Notes: a model not told the origin generated them from the letters alone. A stretch of 64,000 nucleotides of DNA from Nocardioides sp. TRM66260-LWL (GCF_020075545.1 NZ_JAIQZK010000001.1:248001-312000), one strand, 5' to 3'; shown: positions 44,018-54,681, counted from the stretch's first letter. Numbers and translations are program-made.

Positions 44018-44563
44018 CTGACCAGCCTGGACCCGAGAGCGCCGCTCGTGCTCGACACCCGCGAGCTCGGCCGCCGCCCGGGGTCCATGCGTCAGGTGTC
44101 ACGATCCGTCCCGGCGCCGGCCGATCTGGGCATCGAGGTCCTCCGGGTCCCCGAGGGCTCGCCGGTCGACCTCGACCTGCGGCTCGAGGCGGTCATGGAG
44201 GGCGTCCTGGTCACGGGCACGGCGCGAGCCGCGCTCGAGGGCGAGTGCGTGCGGTGCCTGGAGCCGATCCACGACGACGTCGAGGTCGACCTCCAGGAGC
44301 TGTACGTCTATCCCGACCACCAGGTCTCCGAGGAGGACGACGAGGTCAGCACGCTCGAGGACGACCTGCTCGACCTCGAGCCGCTGCTCCGGGACGCCGT
44401 GGTGCTCGCACTGCCGTTCCAGCCCCTGTGCCAGGACGACTGTCCCGGTCTGTGCCCCGACTGCGGGTTCCGACTGGCCGACGATCCCCAGCACGACCAC
44501 GAGGCGCCGATCGACCCCCGCTGGGCCGGTCTGCAGGCCCTCGCGGAGGAGCAGCAGCCCTGA
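44018..44563 (+). CDS. yceD: YceD/DUF177 family protein, probable CTG start
   Basis: The 181-residue protein has PLVLDTRELGRRPGSMR, DLDLRLEAVMEGVLVTGTAR, CVRCLEPI and CQDDCPGLCPDCG, the two Cys pairs of the DUF177 family, which sits upstream of rpmF and may act in 23S rRNA metabolism. The nearest GTG (44048) would remove LTSLDPRAPL, the family's normal N-terminus. CTG at 44018 restores it and has GGAAG seven bases upstream, so a CTG start is the best reading. A three-codon frame (GTG ATC CCC TGA) at 44010-44021 overlaps that CTG. Confidence 0.85.
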   Translation: MTSLDPRAPLVLDTRELGRRPGSMRQVSRSVPAPADLGIEVLRVPEGSPVDLDLRLEAVMEGVLVTGTARAALEGECVRCLEPIHDDVEVDLQELYVYPDHQVSEEDDEVSTLEDDLLDLEPLLRDAVVLALPFQPLCQDDCPGLCPDCGFRLADDPQHDHEAPIDPRWAGLQALAEEQQP

Positions 44564-44663
44564 CGCACCGCGTCGCGCACCACCCGGCGGTCCAGCACCG
44601 CCCGCACGAACCACCAGCAGACCTGAACGCCGGCACCCGCCGGCCCCGGCAGAGGAGAGAACA

Positions 44664-44849
44664 GTGGCAGTCCCGAAGCGGAAGATGTCGCGCAGCAACA
44701 CCCGTCACCGCCGCTCGGCGTGGAAGGCCAGCGCCCCGACTCTGGTGACCTGCGCGAACCCCGCCTGCGGCGCCCAGCACCTCCCGCACCGCGCGTGCGG
44801 CGAGTGCGGCCAGTACGGCGCCCGCGCCGCCCGTCGCCAGGTCCTCTGA
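44664..44849 (+). CDS. rpmF: 50S ribosomal protein L32
   Basis: The 61-residue protein starts [20 protein letters not shown], the L32 signature, and has CANPAC and CGEC as zinc-binding Cys pairs. GTG start after AGAGGAGAGA. It lies between yceD and rnc, the standard order. Confidence 0.97.
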   Translation: MAVPKRKMSRSNTRHRRSAWKASAPTLVTCANPACGAQHLPHRACGECGQYGARAARRQVL

Positions 44850-44865
44850 GCCGGTCCGCAGCACC

Positions 44866-45594
44866 CTGACTCAGTACGACGCCCTGCGCGCAGCGCTCGG
44901 GGATCCGATCCTGGACCCCGAGCTGCTGTCGCGTGCGCTCTGCCACCGCTCGTACGCCTACGAGCACGGTGGGCTGCCGACCAACGAGCGGCTGGAGTTC
45001 CTCGGCGACTCCGTGCTCGGCGTGGTCGTCACCGAGACGCTCTACCGCACCCACCCCGACCTCTCCGAGGGCCGGCTGGCGAAGCTGCGGGCGGCCGTCG
45101 TCAACGCTCGCGCGCTGGCCGAGGTCGGCCGCGCGATCGGTCTCGGCGAGCACGTCATGCTCGGCCGCGGCGAGGAGGCCACCGGCGGTCGTGAGAAGGC
45201 CTCGATCCTCTCCGACACAGTCGAGGCCGTGATCGGCGCCATCCACCTCAGCGGCGGCTTCGAGGTCTCGGCCGCCGTCGTCCACCGGCTCTTCGACCCG
45301 CTCATCGAGGCCGCCTCGGCCATGGGCGCGGGGCTGGACTGGAAGACCTCGCTGCAGGAGCTCGCCGCCGCCCACGCTCTCGGCGTGCCCGAGTACGTCA
45401 TCGCCGACAGCGGCCCCGACCACCAGAAGACCTTCACCGCCCAGGTGCGCGTGGGGGAGGGCCTCTACGGCAACGGCACCGGCCGGTCGAAGAAGGAGGC
45501 CGAGCAGGCCGCCGCCGAGACCGCGTACGGCGAGATCGCCGCGGCCGTCGCCCTCGGCACGCCCGCCGCGCCCGAGTCCGCCGAGCCCGCCTGA
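44866..45594 (+). CDS. rnc: Ribonuclease III, probable CTG start
   Basis: RNase III cleaves double-stranded RNA, including rRNA precursors. The catalytic motif [16 protein letters not shown] (about residues 43-58) and the C-terminal dsRNA-binding domain ([32 protein letters not shown]) are intact. Between the in-frame stop at 44746 and the GTG at 45013 there is no ATG, GTG or TTG, and starting at 45013 would cut into the catalytic motif. CTG at 44866 ([15 protein letters not shown]) gives the normal length of 242 residues and lies 16 bases after rpmF. The ribosome site is weak. Confidence 0.9.
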   Translation: MTQYDALRAALGDPILDPELLSRALCHRSYAYEHGGLPTNERLEFLGDSVLGVVVTETLYRTHPDLSEGRLAKLRAAVVNARALAEVGRAIGLGEHVMLGRGEEATGGREKASILSDTVEAVIGAIHLSGGFEVSAAVVHRLFDPLIEAASAMGAGLDWKTSLQELAAAHALGVPEYVIADSGPDHQKTFTAQVRVGEGLYGNGTGRSKKEAEQAAAETAYGEIAAAVALGTPAAPESAEPA

Positions 45595-45598
45595 GCCG

Positions 45599-46465
45599 GT
45601 GCCCGAGCTCCCCGAGGTCGAGGTCGTCCGCGCCGGCCTCGAGCGCCACGTCGTCGGCGCCACCGTCCGCGAGGTCGAGGTGCTGCACGGGCGTCCGGTG
45701 CGTCGCGAGCCCGGCGGTCCGGCCGCCTTCGCCGCCGCGCTGGTGGGGCGCACGCTGACCGGCGCCCGACGTCGCGGCAAGTTCCTCTGGCTGCCGCTCG
45801 ACGACGGCGCCGCGCTGCTGGCCCACCTCGGCATGAGCGGTCAGCTGCTCGTCCAGCCGCCCGACGCCGCGGCCGAGCGGCACCTGCGCGTGCGCCTGCG
45901 GCTCGACGGCGCGGCCGACGGACGCGAGCTGCGCTTCGTCGACCAGCGGATGTTCGGCGGCCTGAGCGTCTCGCCCGGCGGGGCCGAGCTGCCCGCGGAG
46001 GTCGCGCACATCGCCCTCGACCCGCTCGACCCCGCGTTCGCGGCGCTCGACGTCGCGGCCCGCATCCGCGGCCGGTCGGTGGCGATCAAGCGCCAGCTGC
46101 TCGACCAGACGGTGGTCTCCGGCGTGGGCAACATCTACGCCGACGAGGCCCTCTGGCGTGCCCGGATCCACGGCGAGCGCCGCGGCGACCGCCTGACCCG
46201 CGCCCAGGTGCTCGAGCTGCTCGTGCACGTGCGGGAGGTCATGGAGGACGCGCTCGCGCAGGGCGGCACGTCCTTCGACGCGCTCTACGTCAACGTCAAC
46301 GGCGAGTCGGGCTACTTCGACCGCTCGCTGGACGCCTACGGGCAGCAGGACCGGCCGTGCCGACGCTGCGGGACGCCGATCCGACGGACCTCGTTCATGA
46401 ACCGCTCCAGTCACTTCTGCCCCAGCTGCCAGCCCCCGCCCCGGGCGTCACGCCGCCCCCGGTGA
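45599..46465 (+). CDS. mutM: Formamidopyrimidine-DNA glycosylase
   Basis: MutM (Fpg) removes 8-oxoguanine and ring-opened purines. The 288-residue protein begins [14 protein letters not shown] after the start Val/Met, so Pro2 and Glu3 of the active site are present. It also has [22 protein letters not shown] and the C-terminal zinc finger [13 protein letters not shown]...CPSC. GTG start four bases after rnc. Confidence 0.96.
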   Translation: MPELPEVEVVRAGLERHVVGATVREVEVLHGRPVRREPGGPAAFAAALVGRTLTGARRRGKFLWLPLDDGAALLAHLGMSGQLLVQPPDAAAERHLRVRLRLDGAADGRELRFVDQRMFGGLSVSPGGAELPAEVAHIALDPLDPAFAALDVAARIRGRSVAIKRQLLDQTVVSGVGNIYADEALWRARIHGERRGDRLTRAQVLELLVHVREVMEDALAQGGTSFDALYVNVNGESGYFDRSLDAYGQQDRPCRRCGTPIRRTSFMNRSSHFCPSCQPPPRASRRPR

Positions 46466-46585
46466 CGGGGCGTCGGGCAGTGGCGCGGCGGCGTCGTCGG
46501 AATTGACCTGGCTCACACCTGGTGGGACTCTTGCAGACGGCCACCGAACAGGTGGCCACGCCCCCACGACCCGGAAGGCTCACCC

Positions 46586-46786
46586 ATGGCCAAGGCGCTG
46601 ATCGGCCACCTGAACAGCGACCTGCGGGACCCTCGTCTCGCGATCGAGAACGCCAAGCTGCGCACCCGCGTCCGCGAGCTCGAGTCCCTCGTCCTCCGCC
46701 TCTCCGAGGAGAACGACCGCCTCGTCGCCGCCCGCGCGGCCGAGCTGCTCGACGCCACCCCGCTGCAGGAGATGCAGCCCGCCTGA
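46586..46786 (+). CDS. Small conserved coiled-coil protein
   Basis: This 66-residue protein starts MAKALIGH and then forms one long heptad-type helix (LAIENAKLRTRVRELESLVL, RLSEENDRLVAARA). Short MAKAL(I/L)GH coiled-coil proteins are common in actinobacteria and unassigned. ATG with GGAAGG ribosome site. TTGACC at 46504-46509 and a GACTCT-like -10 suggest its own promoter. Its place directly upstream of smc may reflect a shared chromosome-related role, but that is only suggestion. Confidence 0.75.
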   Translation: MAKALIGHLNSDLRDPRLAIENAKLRTRVRELESLVLRLSEENDRLVAARAAELLDATPLQEMQPA

Positions 46787-46792
46787 GCTCCT

Positions 46793-46815
46793 CGTCCCGA
46801 CTGGCGGTCGGGACG
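46793..46815 (+). terminator. Hairpin terminator after the coiled-coil gene
   Basis: Nine perfect pairs (CGTCCCGAC with GTCGGGACG) around TGGCG, six bases after the stop codon. No T-run follows, which is common in high-GC actinobacteria. Confidence 0.6.
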
Positions 46816-46829
46816 TGCGCCGGCGTGAG

Positions 46830-46835
46830 TAGGCT
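46830..46835 (+). promoter_or_regulatory. Candidate -10 box (TAGGCT) for smc
   Basis: TAGGCT, 54 bases before the smc GTG at 46890, lies just after the preceding gene's hairpin. The leader contains GGGAGGCGGGAAG as ribosome site. Confidence 0.45.
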
Positions 46836-46889
46836 CGGCGCTCGCCCGGCGTCGGCCGGGCCTCGGTCGTCCCCGGGAGGCGGGAAGCG

Positions 46890-49800
46890 GTGTACCTGAA
46901 GAGCCTGACCCTCAAGGGGTTCAAGTCCTTCGCCTCCTCCACGACCCTGCGCCTCGAGCCGGGCATCACCTGCATCGTCGGCCCCAACGGCTCGGGCAAG
47001 TCCAACGTCGTCGACGCGCTCGCCTGGGTCATGGGCGAGCAGGGCGCCAAGTCGCTGCGCGGCGGCAAGATGGAGGACGTCATCTTCGCCGGCACGAGCG
47101 GGCGTCCGCCGCTGGGCCGGGCCGAGGTCGTGCTCACCATCGACAACTCCGACGGCGCGCTGCCGATCGAGTACACCGAGGTGACGATCAGCCGGACGAT
47201 GTTCCGCAGCGGAGGCTCGGAGTACGCCATCAACGGCACGAGCTGCCGGCTGCTCGACGTCCAGGAGCTGCTGTCCGACTCCGGCATCGGCCGCGAGATG
47301 CACGTGATCGTCGGCCAGGGCCAGCTCGACACGATCCTGCACGCCACCCCCGAGGACCGTCGCGGGTTCATCGAGGAGGCCGCCGGCGTCCTGAAGCACC
47401 GCAAGCGCAAGGAGAAGGCGCTGCGCAAGCTGGACGCGACGGAGGGCAACCTCACGCGGCTCAGCGACCTGATCACCGAGATCCGCCGCCAGCTCAAGCC
47501 GCTCGGACGCCAGGCCGAGGTCGCACGGCGGGCCGCGACCGTGCAGGCCGACGTGCGCGACGCCCGCGCGCGCCTGCTGGCCGACGACCTCGTCACCGCG
47601 CGCGGCGCGCTGGAGCAGGAGCTGGCCGACGAGTCGCTGCTGCTGGCCCGACGCGAGGAGGTGGAGGCCGCCCTGGTCGAGGCCCGTGCCGTCGAGGCCG
47701 AGCTCGAGGCCGGTCTGCGAGCCTCGTTGCCGGCGCTGTCCCAGGCGCAGGAGACCTGGTTCGCCCTCTCCGGGCTGCGCGAGCGGCTGCGCGGCACCGC
47801 CTCCCTGGCCGCCGAGCGGCTGCGCAACGCCTCGAGCGCGGGGGAGGGCGACGGCCCCCGGGGCCGCGACCCCGAGGAGCTCGAGGCGCAGGCCGAGCAG
47901 GCGCGCGAGGCCGAGCGGCGCACCGACGCCGAGCTCGCCGAGCGCCGCGTCGCGCTCGAGACCGCCGTGGCCGCCCGCACGACCGCCGAGGACGCCGCCA
48001 CCGCCGAGGACCGTCGGGTCGCGGCGCTGCAGCGGGCCGCCGCCGACCGGCGCGAGGGCCTGGCCCGGCTGCGCGGCCAGGTCGACGCCGCACGCTCGCG
48101 ATCCGCGGCCGCCGGCGAGGAGATCGGCCGGCTGACCGCGGCGCGGGAGGAGGCGCTCGCCCGCGCCGAGCGGGCCCAGCGCGACTTCGCCGCCCTCGAG
48201 ACCCGCATCGCCGGCCTCGACGCCGGCGAGGAGGGGCTCGACGCCGAGCACGAGGCCGCCACCGCGGCGCTCGAGGACGTCGAGGAGCGGCTGGCCGCCG
48301 TCCGCGACGCGGCGGAGCAGGCCGACCGCGACCGCTCGACCCTCTCGGCCCGCAAGGACGCGCTCGAGCTCGGCCTCGCCCGCAAGGACGGCGCGGGCGC
48401 GCTCCTCGCCGCCGGCGAGCGGCTCACCGGCGTGCTCGGCACAGCCGCCGCGCTCCTGCACGTCCGACCGGGCGCCGAGGCGGCCGTGGCCGCGGCCCTC
48501 GGCGCGGCGGCCGACGCCGTCGTCGTCACGGACCCCGACGCCGCGGTGGGCGCGCTGGAGCACCTGAAGGCCGACGACCTGGGTCGTGCCGGGCTGATCG
48601 TCGGAGGCGGGCCCGAGGCCGACGCTCCGGACGCCTGGGGCGCGCTGCCCGCGGGGGCGACGTGGGCGGTCTCCGCGGTCGAGGCGCCGGTCGAGGTCCG
48701 TGCCGCCGTCGTCCGGCTGCTCTCCCGGGTCGCGGTGGTCGACGACCTCCCGGCCGCGCGGGCCCTCGTCGCGGCGCGCCCGGACGTCACCGCGGTCACC
48801 CGCGACGGCGACGTGCTCGGCGTCCACGCGGCGTCCGGCGGCTCCTCGTCGAGCCCCTCGCTGCTGGAGATCCAGGCCGCCGTCGACGAGGCCGCCGCGC
48901 GGCTGGCCGACGTCGTCGCCGCCGCCGAGCGACTCGGCTTCGAGCGGTCGGGCCTCGAGGCCGAGCGGCACGAGGCGCAGAAGCGGGTCGACGTCGCGCT
49001 CGCGCGGCTGCACGAGTCGGACGCCACCCTCGCCGCGGTCGCCGAGGAGCTGGGCCAGCACGGCGGGCAGGTGCGGGCCGCGCGCGGGGAGGCCGAGCGG
49101 CTCGCCGCGGCCATCGCGAAGGCCGAGGCCGCCCGCGAGCAGGACGCCGCGGCGCTCGCCGGCCTGGAGGCCCGCCTGGCGGCGGCGGAGGTCGACCCCG
49201 ACGGCGAGGAGCCGGCCACCGACGACCGCGAGCGCCTGCTGGAGGCCGCCCGGGCGGCCCGGCAGGCCGAGACCGACGCCCGCCTGGCGCTGCGCACCGC
49301 CGAGGAGCGGGCCCGCGCCCAGCACGGCCGCGCCGACGCCCTGCTGCGTCAGGCCGCCCAGGAGCGCGACGCCCGTGCCCGCGCCGTCGCGCGCCGCGAG
49401 CGGCTGCAGCGCGAGGCACGTGCGGCGGAGGCCGTCGGCGTCGCCACCGCCTGGGTGCTCGCGCGGCTCGAGGCGTCGATCGAGGCCGCCGCGGCCGCGC
49501 GCGCCGAGGTGGAGGCGTCCCGCGCCGAGGGGGAGCAGCGGCTGCTCACCGTCCGGGTCACGCTGCGCGACCTGCAGCGCGACCTCGACGAGCTGGTCAG
49601 CTCGGTGCACCGCGACGAGATGGCCCGCGCGCAGCAGCGCATGCGGATCGAGCAGCTCGAGCAGCGGGCGCTCGACGAGCTCGGCCTGACGCCGGAGACG
49701 CTGGTCGCCGAGTACGGCCCCGACCGGCCGGTCCCGGTCGAGTCGGCGGAGCCGTCCGAGCCGTCCGAGCCCGCGTCCGCGCAGCCCGACGGATCGGCCG

Positions 49801-50498
49801 AGCCGGATGTCGCGCCGGTCACGACCGTCCCCTACGTCCGCGAGGAGCAGCAGAAGCGGCTGCGCGCGGCCGAGCGGGCGCTGCAGATGCTCGGCAAGGT
49901 CAACCCGCTGGCGCTCGAGGAGTTCTCGGCCATGGAGGAGCGGCACCGCTTCCTGACCGAGCAGCTCGAGGACCTCCGCAAGACCCGCAAGGACCTCCTC
50001 GACATCGTCCGCGAGGTCGACGCCCGCGTCGAGCAGGTCTTCACCGAGGCCTACGCCGACGTCGAGCGGGCCTTCGACGCCACCTTCGCCCGGCTCTTCC
50101 CCGGAGGCGAGGGACGCCTGGTGCTCACCGACCCCGCGAACATGCTCACCACCGGCGTCGAGGTCGAGGCCCGGCCCCCCGGCAAGAAGGTCAAGCGGCT
50201 CTCGCTGCTCTCCGGCGGCGAGCGCTCGCTCGTCGCGGTGGCGTTCCTCGTCGCGCTGTTCAAGGCCCGGCCCTCGCCCTTCTACATCCTCGACGAGGTC
50301 GAGGCCGCGCTCGACGACACCAACCTCGGGCGCCTGCTGGAGATCTACGAGGAGCTGCGCGAGAGCTCGCAGCTGCTCGTCATCACCCACCAGAAGCGGA
50401 CGATGGAGGTCGGCGACGCCCTCTACGGGGTCACCATGCGCGGCGACGGCGTCTCCGCCGTCATCAGCCAGCGCCTGCGCGAGCCCGCGGACGCCTGA
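46890..50498 (+). CDS. smc: Chromosome segregation protein SMC
   Basis: SMC forms the condensin-like complex with ScpA and ScpB. The 1202-residue protein has the N-terminal ATPase half (LKGFKSFASSTTLRLEPG and GPNGSGKSNVVDALAWVMG, Walker A near residue 31-38), a long coiled coil, a hinge at about 500-650, a second coiled coil, and the C-terminal half with LLSGGERSLVAVAFLVALF (signature) and FYILDEVEAALDD (Walker B). A Ser/Pro/Glu stretch (ESAEPSEPSEPASAQPDGS) inserted before the C-terminal head is poorly conserved in general. GTG start. No scpA or scpB here, which is normal. Confidence 0.96.
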   Translation: MYLKSLTLKGFKSFASSTTLRLEPGITCIVGPNGSGKSNVVDALAWVMGEQGAKSLRGGKMEDVIFAGTSGRPPLGRAEVVLTIDNSDGALPIEYTEVTISRTMFRSGGSEYAINGTSCRLLDVQELLSDSGIGREMHVIVGQGQLDTILHATPEDRRGFIEEAAGVLKHRKRKEKALRKLDATEGNLTRLSDLITEIRRQLKPLGRQAEVARRAATVQADVRDARARLLADDLVTARGALEQELADESLLLARREEVEAALVEARAVEAELEAGLRASLPALSQAQETWFALSGLRERLRGTASLAAERLRNASSAGEGDGPRGRDPEELEAQAEQAREAERRTDAELAERRVALETAVAARTTAEDAATAEDRRVAALQRAAADRREGLARLRGQVDAARSRSAAAGEEIGRLTAAREEALARAERAQRDFAALETRIAGLDAGEEGLDAEHEAATAALEDVEERLAAVRDAAEQADRDRSTLSARKDALELGLARKDGAGALLAAGERLTGVLGTAAALLHVRPGAEAAVAAALGAAADAVVVTDPDAAVGALEHLKADDLGRAGLIVGGGPEADAPDAWGALPAGATWAVSAVEAPVEVRAAVVRLLSRVAVVDDLPAARALVAARPDVTAVTRDGDVLGVHAASGGSSSSPSLLEIQAAVDEAAARLADVVAAAERLGFERSGLEAERHEAQKRVDVALARLHESDATLAAVAEELGQHGGQVRAARGEAERLAAAIAKAEAAREQDAAALAGLEARLAAAEVDPDGEEPATDDRERLLEAARAARQAETDARLALRTAEERARAQHGRADALLRQAAQERDARARAVARRERLQREARAAEAVGVATAWVLARLEASIEAAAAARAEVEASRAEGEQRLLTVRVTLRDLQRDLDELVSSVHRDEMARAQQRMRIEQLEQRALDELGLTPETLVAEYGPDRPVPVESAEPSEPSEPASAQPDGSAEPDVAPVTTVPYVREEQQKRLRAAERALQMLGKVNPLALEEFSAMEERHRFLTEQLEDLRKTRKDLLDIVREVDARVEQVFTEAYADVERAFDATFARLFPGGEGRLVLTDPANMLTTGVEVEARPPGKKVKRLSLLSGGERSLVAVAFLVALFKARPSPFYILDEVEAALDDTNLGRLLEIYEELRESSQLLVITHQKRTMEVGDALYGVTMRGDGVSAVISQRLREPADA

Positions 50499-50546
50499 CC
50501 GCCCCAGCCCCAGCCAGCCCCCGCCCGCTCCAGCCCGAGGAGAGCC

Positions 50547-51002
50547 ATGCCCCGCGTCCGCCCGACCCGCGACCAGTACGTCGCCTGGCGCACCGTCACC
50601 ACCCGCTGGCGCGACGACGACGCGTACGGCCACCTGAACAACGCGACCTACTACGAGCTCTTCGACACCGCCGTCAACGCGCACCTCTACGAGTTCACCG
50701 GCGTCGACGTGCGCCGGCTGCCGCAGATCGGCGTCGTCGCCGAGACCTCGTGCCAGTACTTCGTGGAGATCGGCTTCCCGCAGCCGATCGAGATGGGCCT
50801 GGTCGTCGATCGCATCGGCACGTCCTCGGCGATCTACCGCATCGGGCTCTTCCAGGGCGACGGCGACGAGGCCGCCGCCGAGGGCCGGTTCGTGCACGTC
50901 TACGTCGACAACACCGATCCCGCGCGCCCGGTGACCCCGATGCCGGACGTCATCCGCGCCGCGGTCACGCCCCTGCTGCGGCCGGCGCCCGAGGCCGACT
51001 GA
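50547..51002 (+). CDS. Acyl-CoA thioesterase (hotdog fold, 4HBT family)
   Basis: The 151-residue protein has TTRWRDDDAYGHLNNATYYE, with the D-x-x-G-H-x-N motif of 4-hydroxybenzoyl-CoA-type thioesterases (about residues 24-33), then a hotdog beta sheet. It should hydrolyse a small acyl-CoA thioester in the cytoplasm; the substrate is not evident. ATG after GAGGAGAG. It lies alone between smc and ftsY. Confidence 0.85.
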   Translation: MPRVRPTRDQYVAWRTVTTRWRDDDAYGHLNNATYYELFDTAVNAHLYEFTGVDVRRLPQIGVVAETSCQYFVEIGFPQPIEMGLVVDRIGTSSAIYRIGLFQGDGDEAAAEGRFVHVYVDNTDPARPVTPMPDVIRAAVTPLLRPAPEAD

Positions 51003-51168
51003 CCCCGGCCGTCGGACGCCCCGACGACCCGGGCCGATCGGGTGAGGGCGTCGGTTGGATCGGCCCGTGGCGGTCTGGCAACCTGGAGGAGGACGGTGTC
51101 GCGCCCGTCCGTCGCCACCGCTCCCTCCCGCGGGCCCCCGCCCGCAGCGCTCTCGGAAGGCACCCCCG

Positions 51169-51384
51169 ATGCTCGTCGTCGCCGTCGTCACCCTGCTCTG
51201 CTTGGTCGTGGCCGGGCTCGTCCTCTTCTACGTCGCCTACCCGCACCGCGGCGAGGCCCCGCCGGAGCGCGCGGAGTGGCTGGGCGACGTCCTGACCCGC
51301 GCCGTCGACAGCATGCCCACGCTGCCCGCCGAGGCCGAGGACGCCGCGCGGACCGACGACTCCCGGGCGCTCGCCGACCGCTGA
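51169..51384 (+). CDS. Small single-span membrane protein
   Basis: This 71-residue protein begins with one hydrophobic helix (MLVVAVVTLLCLVVAGLVLF) and a short acidic soluble part (ERAEWLGDVLTRAVDS). ATG with GGAAGG ribosome site nine bases upstream. I recognise no family with certainty. Position directly upstream of ftsY suggests a membrane-associated role but this is weak. Confidence 0.6.
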   Translation: MLVVAVVTLLCLVVAGLVLFYVAYPHRGEAPPERAEWLGDVLTRAVDSMPTLPAEAEDAARTDDSRALADR

Positions 51385-51473
51385 CCCGCCGCTGAGCCGA
51401 CCGCTGTCCCGCTGCCGAGCCGCGGCCCGCGGCCGATGCCGACCGCGTCGGCGACGGCTGGTTGGATGACCTC

Positions 51474-52628
51474 ATGGACCCGATCCAGCTGATCCTGCTC
51501 GTCGTCGCGATCGCCGTCATCGGCGTCGGCACCGCCTTCGGCCTGGTCGCCCGGGGCGGCCGCCGGGGCCAGGTGCCTCCCGCGCCGCCGCGCCCCCCGG
51601 TCGAGGGGCCCTCGACCGGCGTCGCCGAGCCGGAGGCGCCGCAGGGCGGCGTCGACCTGCTCGAGCCGCCCGCGCCCGTGGCGCCGCCCGCGCCAGTGCT
51701 GGAGCGGCCGGAGTCCACCGCGTCGCGCCTGGTGCGGCTGCGCCAGCGCCTGGCCGGCAGCCAGGGCGCCCTCGGCCGCGGCCTGCTCGGCCTGCTCTCC
51801 CGCGACCGCCTCGACGAGGACACCTGGGAGTCGATCGAGGACCTCCTCCTCACCGCCGACATCGGCGTCGGCCCCACCCAGGAGCTCGTCGAGCGGCTGC
51901 GCACCCGCCTGCGGGTCGAGGGCTCAGCGGCGCCCGACGTCCGCACCGTGCTCCGCGAGGAGCTCCTCACGCTGCTAGGCCCCGACCTCGACCGCCGGCT
52001 GCAGGTCAGCGGCGAGGACGACCGGCCCGGCGTCGTGCTGGTCGTCGGCGTCAACGGCGCCGGCAAGACCACGACGGTCGGCAAGATCGCGCGCATCCTC
52101 GTGGCCGAGGACCGCACGGTCGCGCTGGGCGCGGCCGACACCTTCCGCGCCGCAGCGGTCGACCAGCTCGCCACCTGGGGCGAGCGGGTCGGCGTCGAGG
52201 TCGTCCGCGGCGTCGAGGGCGGCGACCCCGCCTCGGTGGCCTTCGAGGCCGTCCGATCGGGCGTCGAGCGCGGCATCGACACGGTCATCGTCGACACCGC
52301 GGGCAGGCTGCAGAACAAGCAGGGCCTGATGGACGAGCTGGGCAAGGTCAAGCGGGTCATCGAGAAGCAGGCGCCGGTCACCGAGGTGCTCCTCGTCCTC
52401 GATGCCACGACCGGCCAGAACGGCCTGATCCAGGCCCGGGTCTTCCGCGAGGCCGTCGACGTCAGCGGCATCGTGCTCACCAAGCTCGACGGCTCGGCGA
52501 AGGGCGGCATCGTCGTGGCCGTCCAGCGCGAGCTCGGCGTGCCGGTGAAGCTGGTCGGCTTGGGGGAGGGCCCCGACGACCTCGCGCCGTTCGACCCCGC
52601 GGCCTTCGTCGACGCGCTGCTCGGCTGA
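51474..52628 (+). CDS. ftsY: Signal recognition particle receptor FtsY
   Basis: FtsY receives SRP-bound ribosomes at the membrane. The 384-residue protein begins with a membrane-directed helix (IQLILLVVAIAVIGVGTAFG), a Pro-rich linker, then the N domain and SRP-type GTPase: GVNGAGKTTTVGKIARIL (G1), AADTFRAAAVDQL, DTAGRLQNK, TKLDGSAKGG and GLGEGPDDLAPFDP. ATG 51474 was chosen (a TTG at 51462 is in frame); TTGGAT lies six bases upstream, so it may be leaderless. Its partner Ffh is encoded 6 kb downstream. Confidence 0.95.
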   Translation: MDPIQLILLVVAIAVIGVGTAFGLVARGGRRGQVPPAPPRPPVEGPSTGVAEPEAPQGGVDLLEPPAPVAPPAPVLERPESTASRLVRLRQRLAGSQGALGRGLLGLLSRDRLDEDTWESIEDLLLTADIGVGPTQELVERLRTRLRVEGSAAPDVRTVLREELLTLLGPDLDRRLQVSGEDDRPGVVLVVGVNGAGKTTTVGKIARILVAEDRTVALGAADTFRAAAVDQLATWGERVGVEVVRGVEGGDPASVAFEAVRSGVERGIDTVIVDTAGRLQNKQGLMDELGKVKRVIEKQAPVTEVLLVLDATTGQNGLIQARVFREAVDVSGIVLTKLDGSAKGGIVVAVQRELGVPVKLVGLGEGPDDLAPFDPAAFVDALLG

Positions 52629-54518
<1,890 letters not shown>

Positions 54519-54524
54519 TGTGCC

Positions 54525-54571
54525 GTGACCGCTCCGTGACCTCGCCGTGATCTTCGGTGATCTCTCCGTGA
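54525..54571 (+). repeat. Five GTGA repeats phased at one helical turn
   Basis: GTGA begins at 54525, 54536, 54547, 54557 and 54568, that is every 11, 11, 10 and 11 bases, each as (C)CGTGA(C/T)C or CGGTGATC. All five lie on one face of the helix, between the glnK1 stop and the hairpin. This could be a binding array or only degenerate tandem repeats. Confidence 0.7.
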
Positions 54572-54591
54572 TCTGATCGCCTCGACGGTCG

Positions 54592-54631
54592 ACGTCGGGC
54601 CCGGACCGCCCCCGCGGTCCGGGCCCGACGT
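54592..54631. terminator. Strong hairpin between glnK1 and amtB2
   Basis: Eighteen perfect pairs (ACGTCGGGCCCGGACCGC with its complement) around a CCCC loop. No T-run follows. It probably ends the first amtB-glnK transcript, so the second pair needs its own promoter. Confidence 0.8.
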
Positions 54632-54665
54632 GCGTCCGGACGAGGGATGGGACGTCGGAAGGTCT

Positions 54666-54681
54666 GTTACACGGAGGAAAC
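54666..54681 (+). promoter_or_regulatory. GlnR box upstream of amtB2
   Basis: GTTAC-ACGGAG-GAAAC matches the GlnR consensus gTnAC-n6-GaAAC exactly. It lies 24 bases before the amtB2 GTG, very close for an activator site; the GGAGGAAA inside the box could also act as a ribosome site only if another start were used. Confidence 0.65.

Noticed and set aside
45013..45594. rnc beginning at GTG 45013
   Set aside because: This would cut the catalytic [10 protein letters not shown] motif and the first helices, leaving an inactive enzyme.
46395..51191. A 1598-codon open frame on the minus strand opposite mutM and smc
   Set aside because: It is antisense to clear mutM and smc genes and made of low-complexity Gly/Arg/Leu/Ala sequence, the usual result of codon bias in high-GC DNA.
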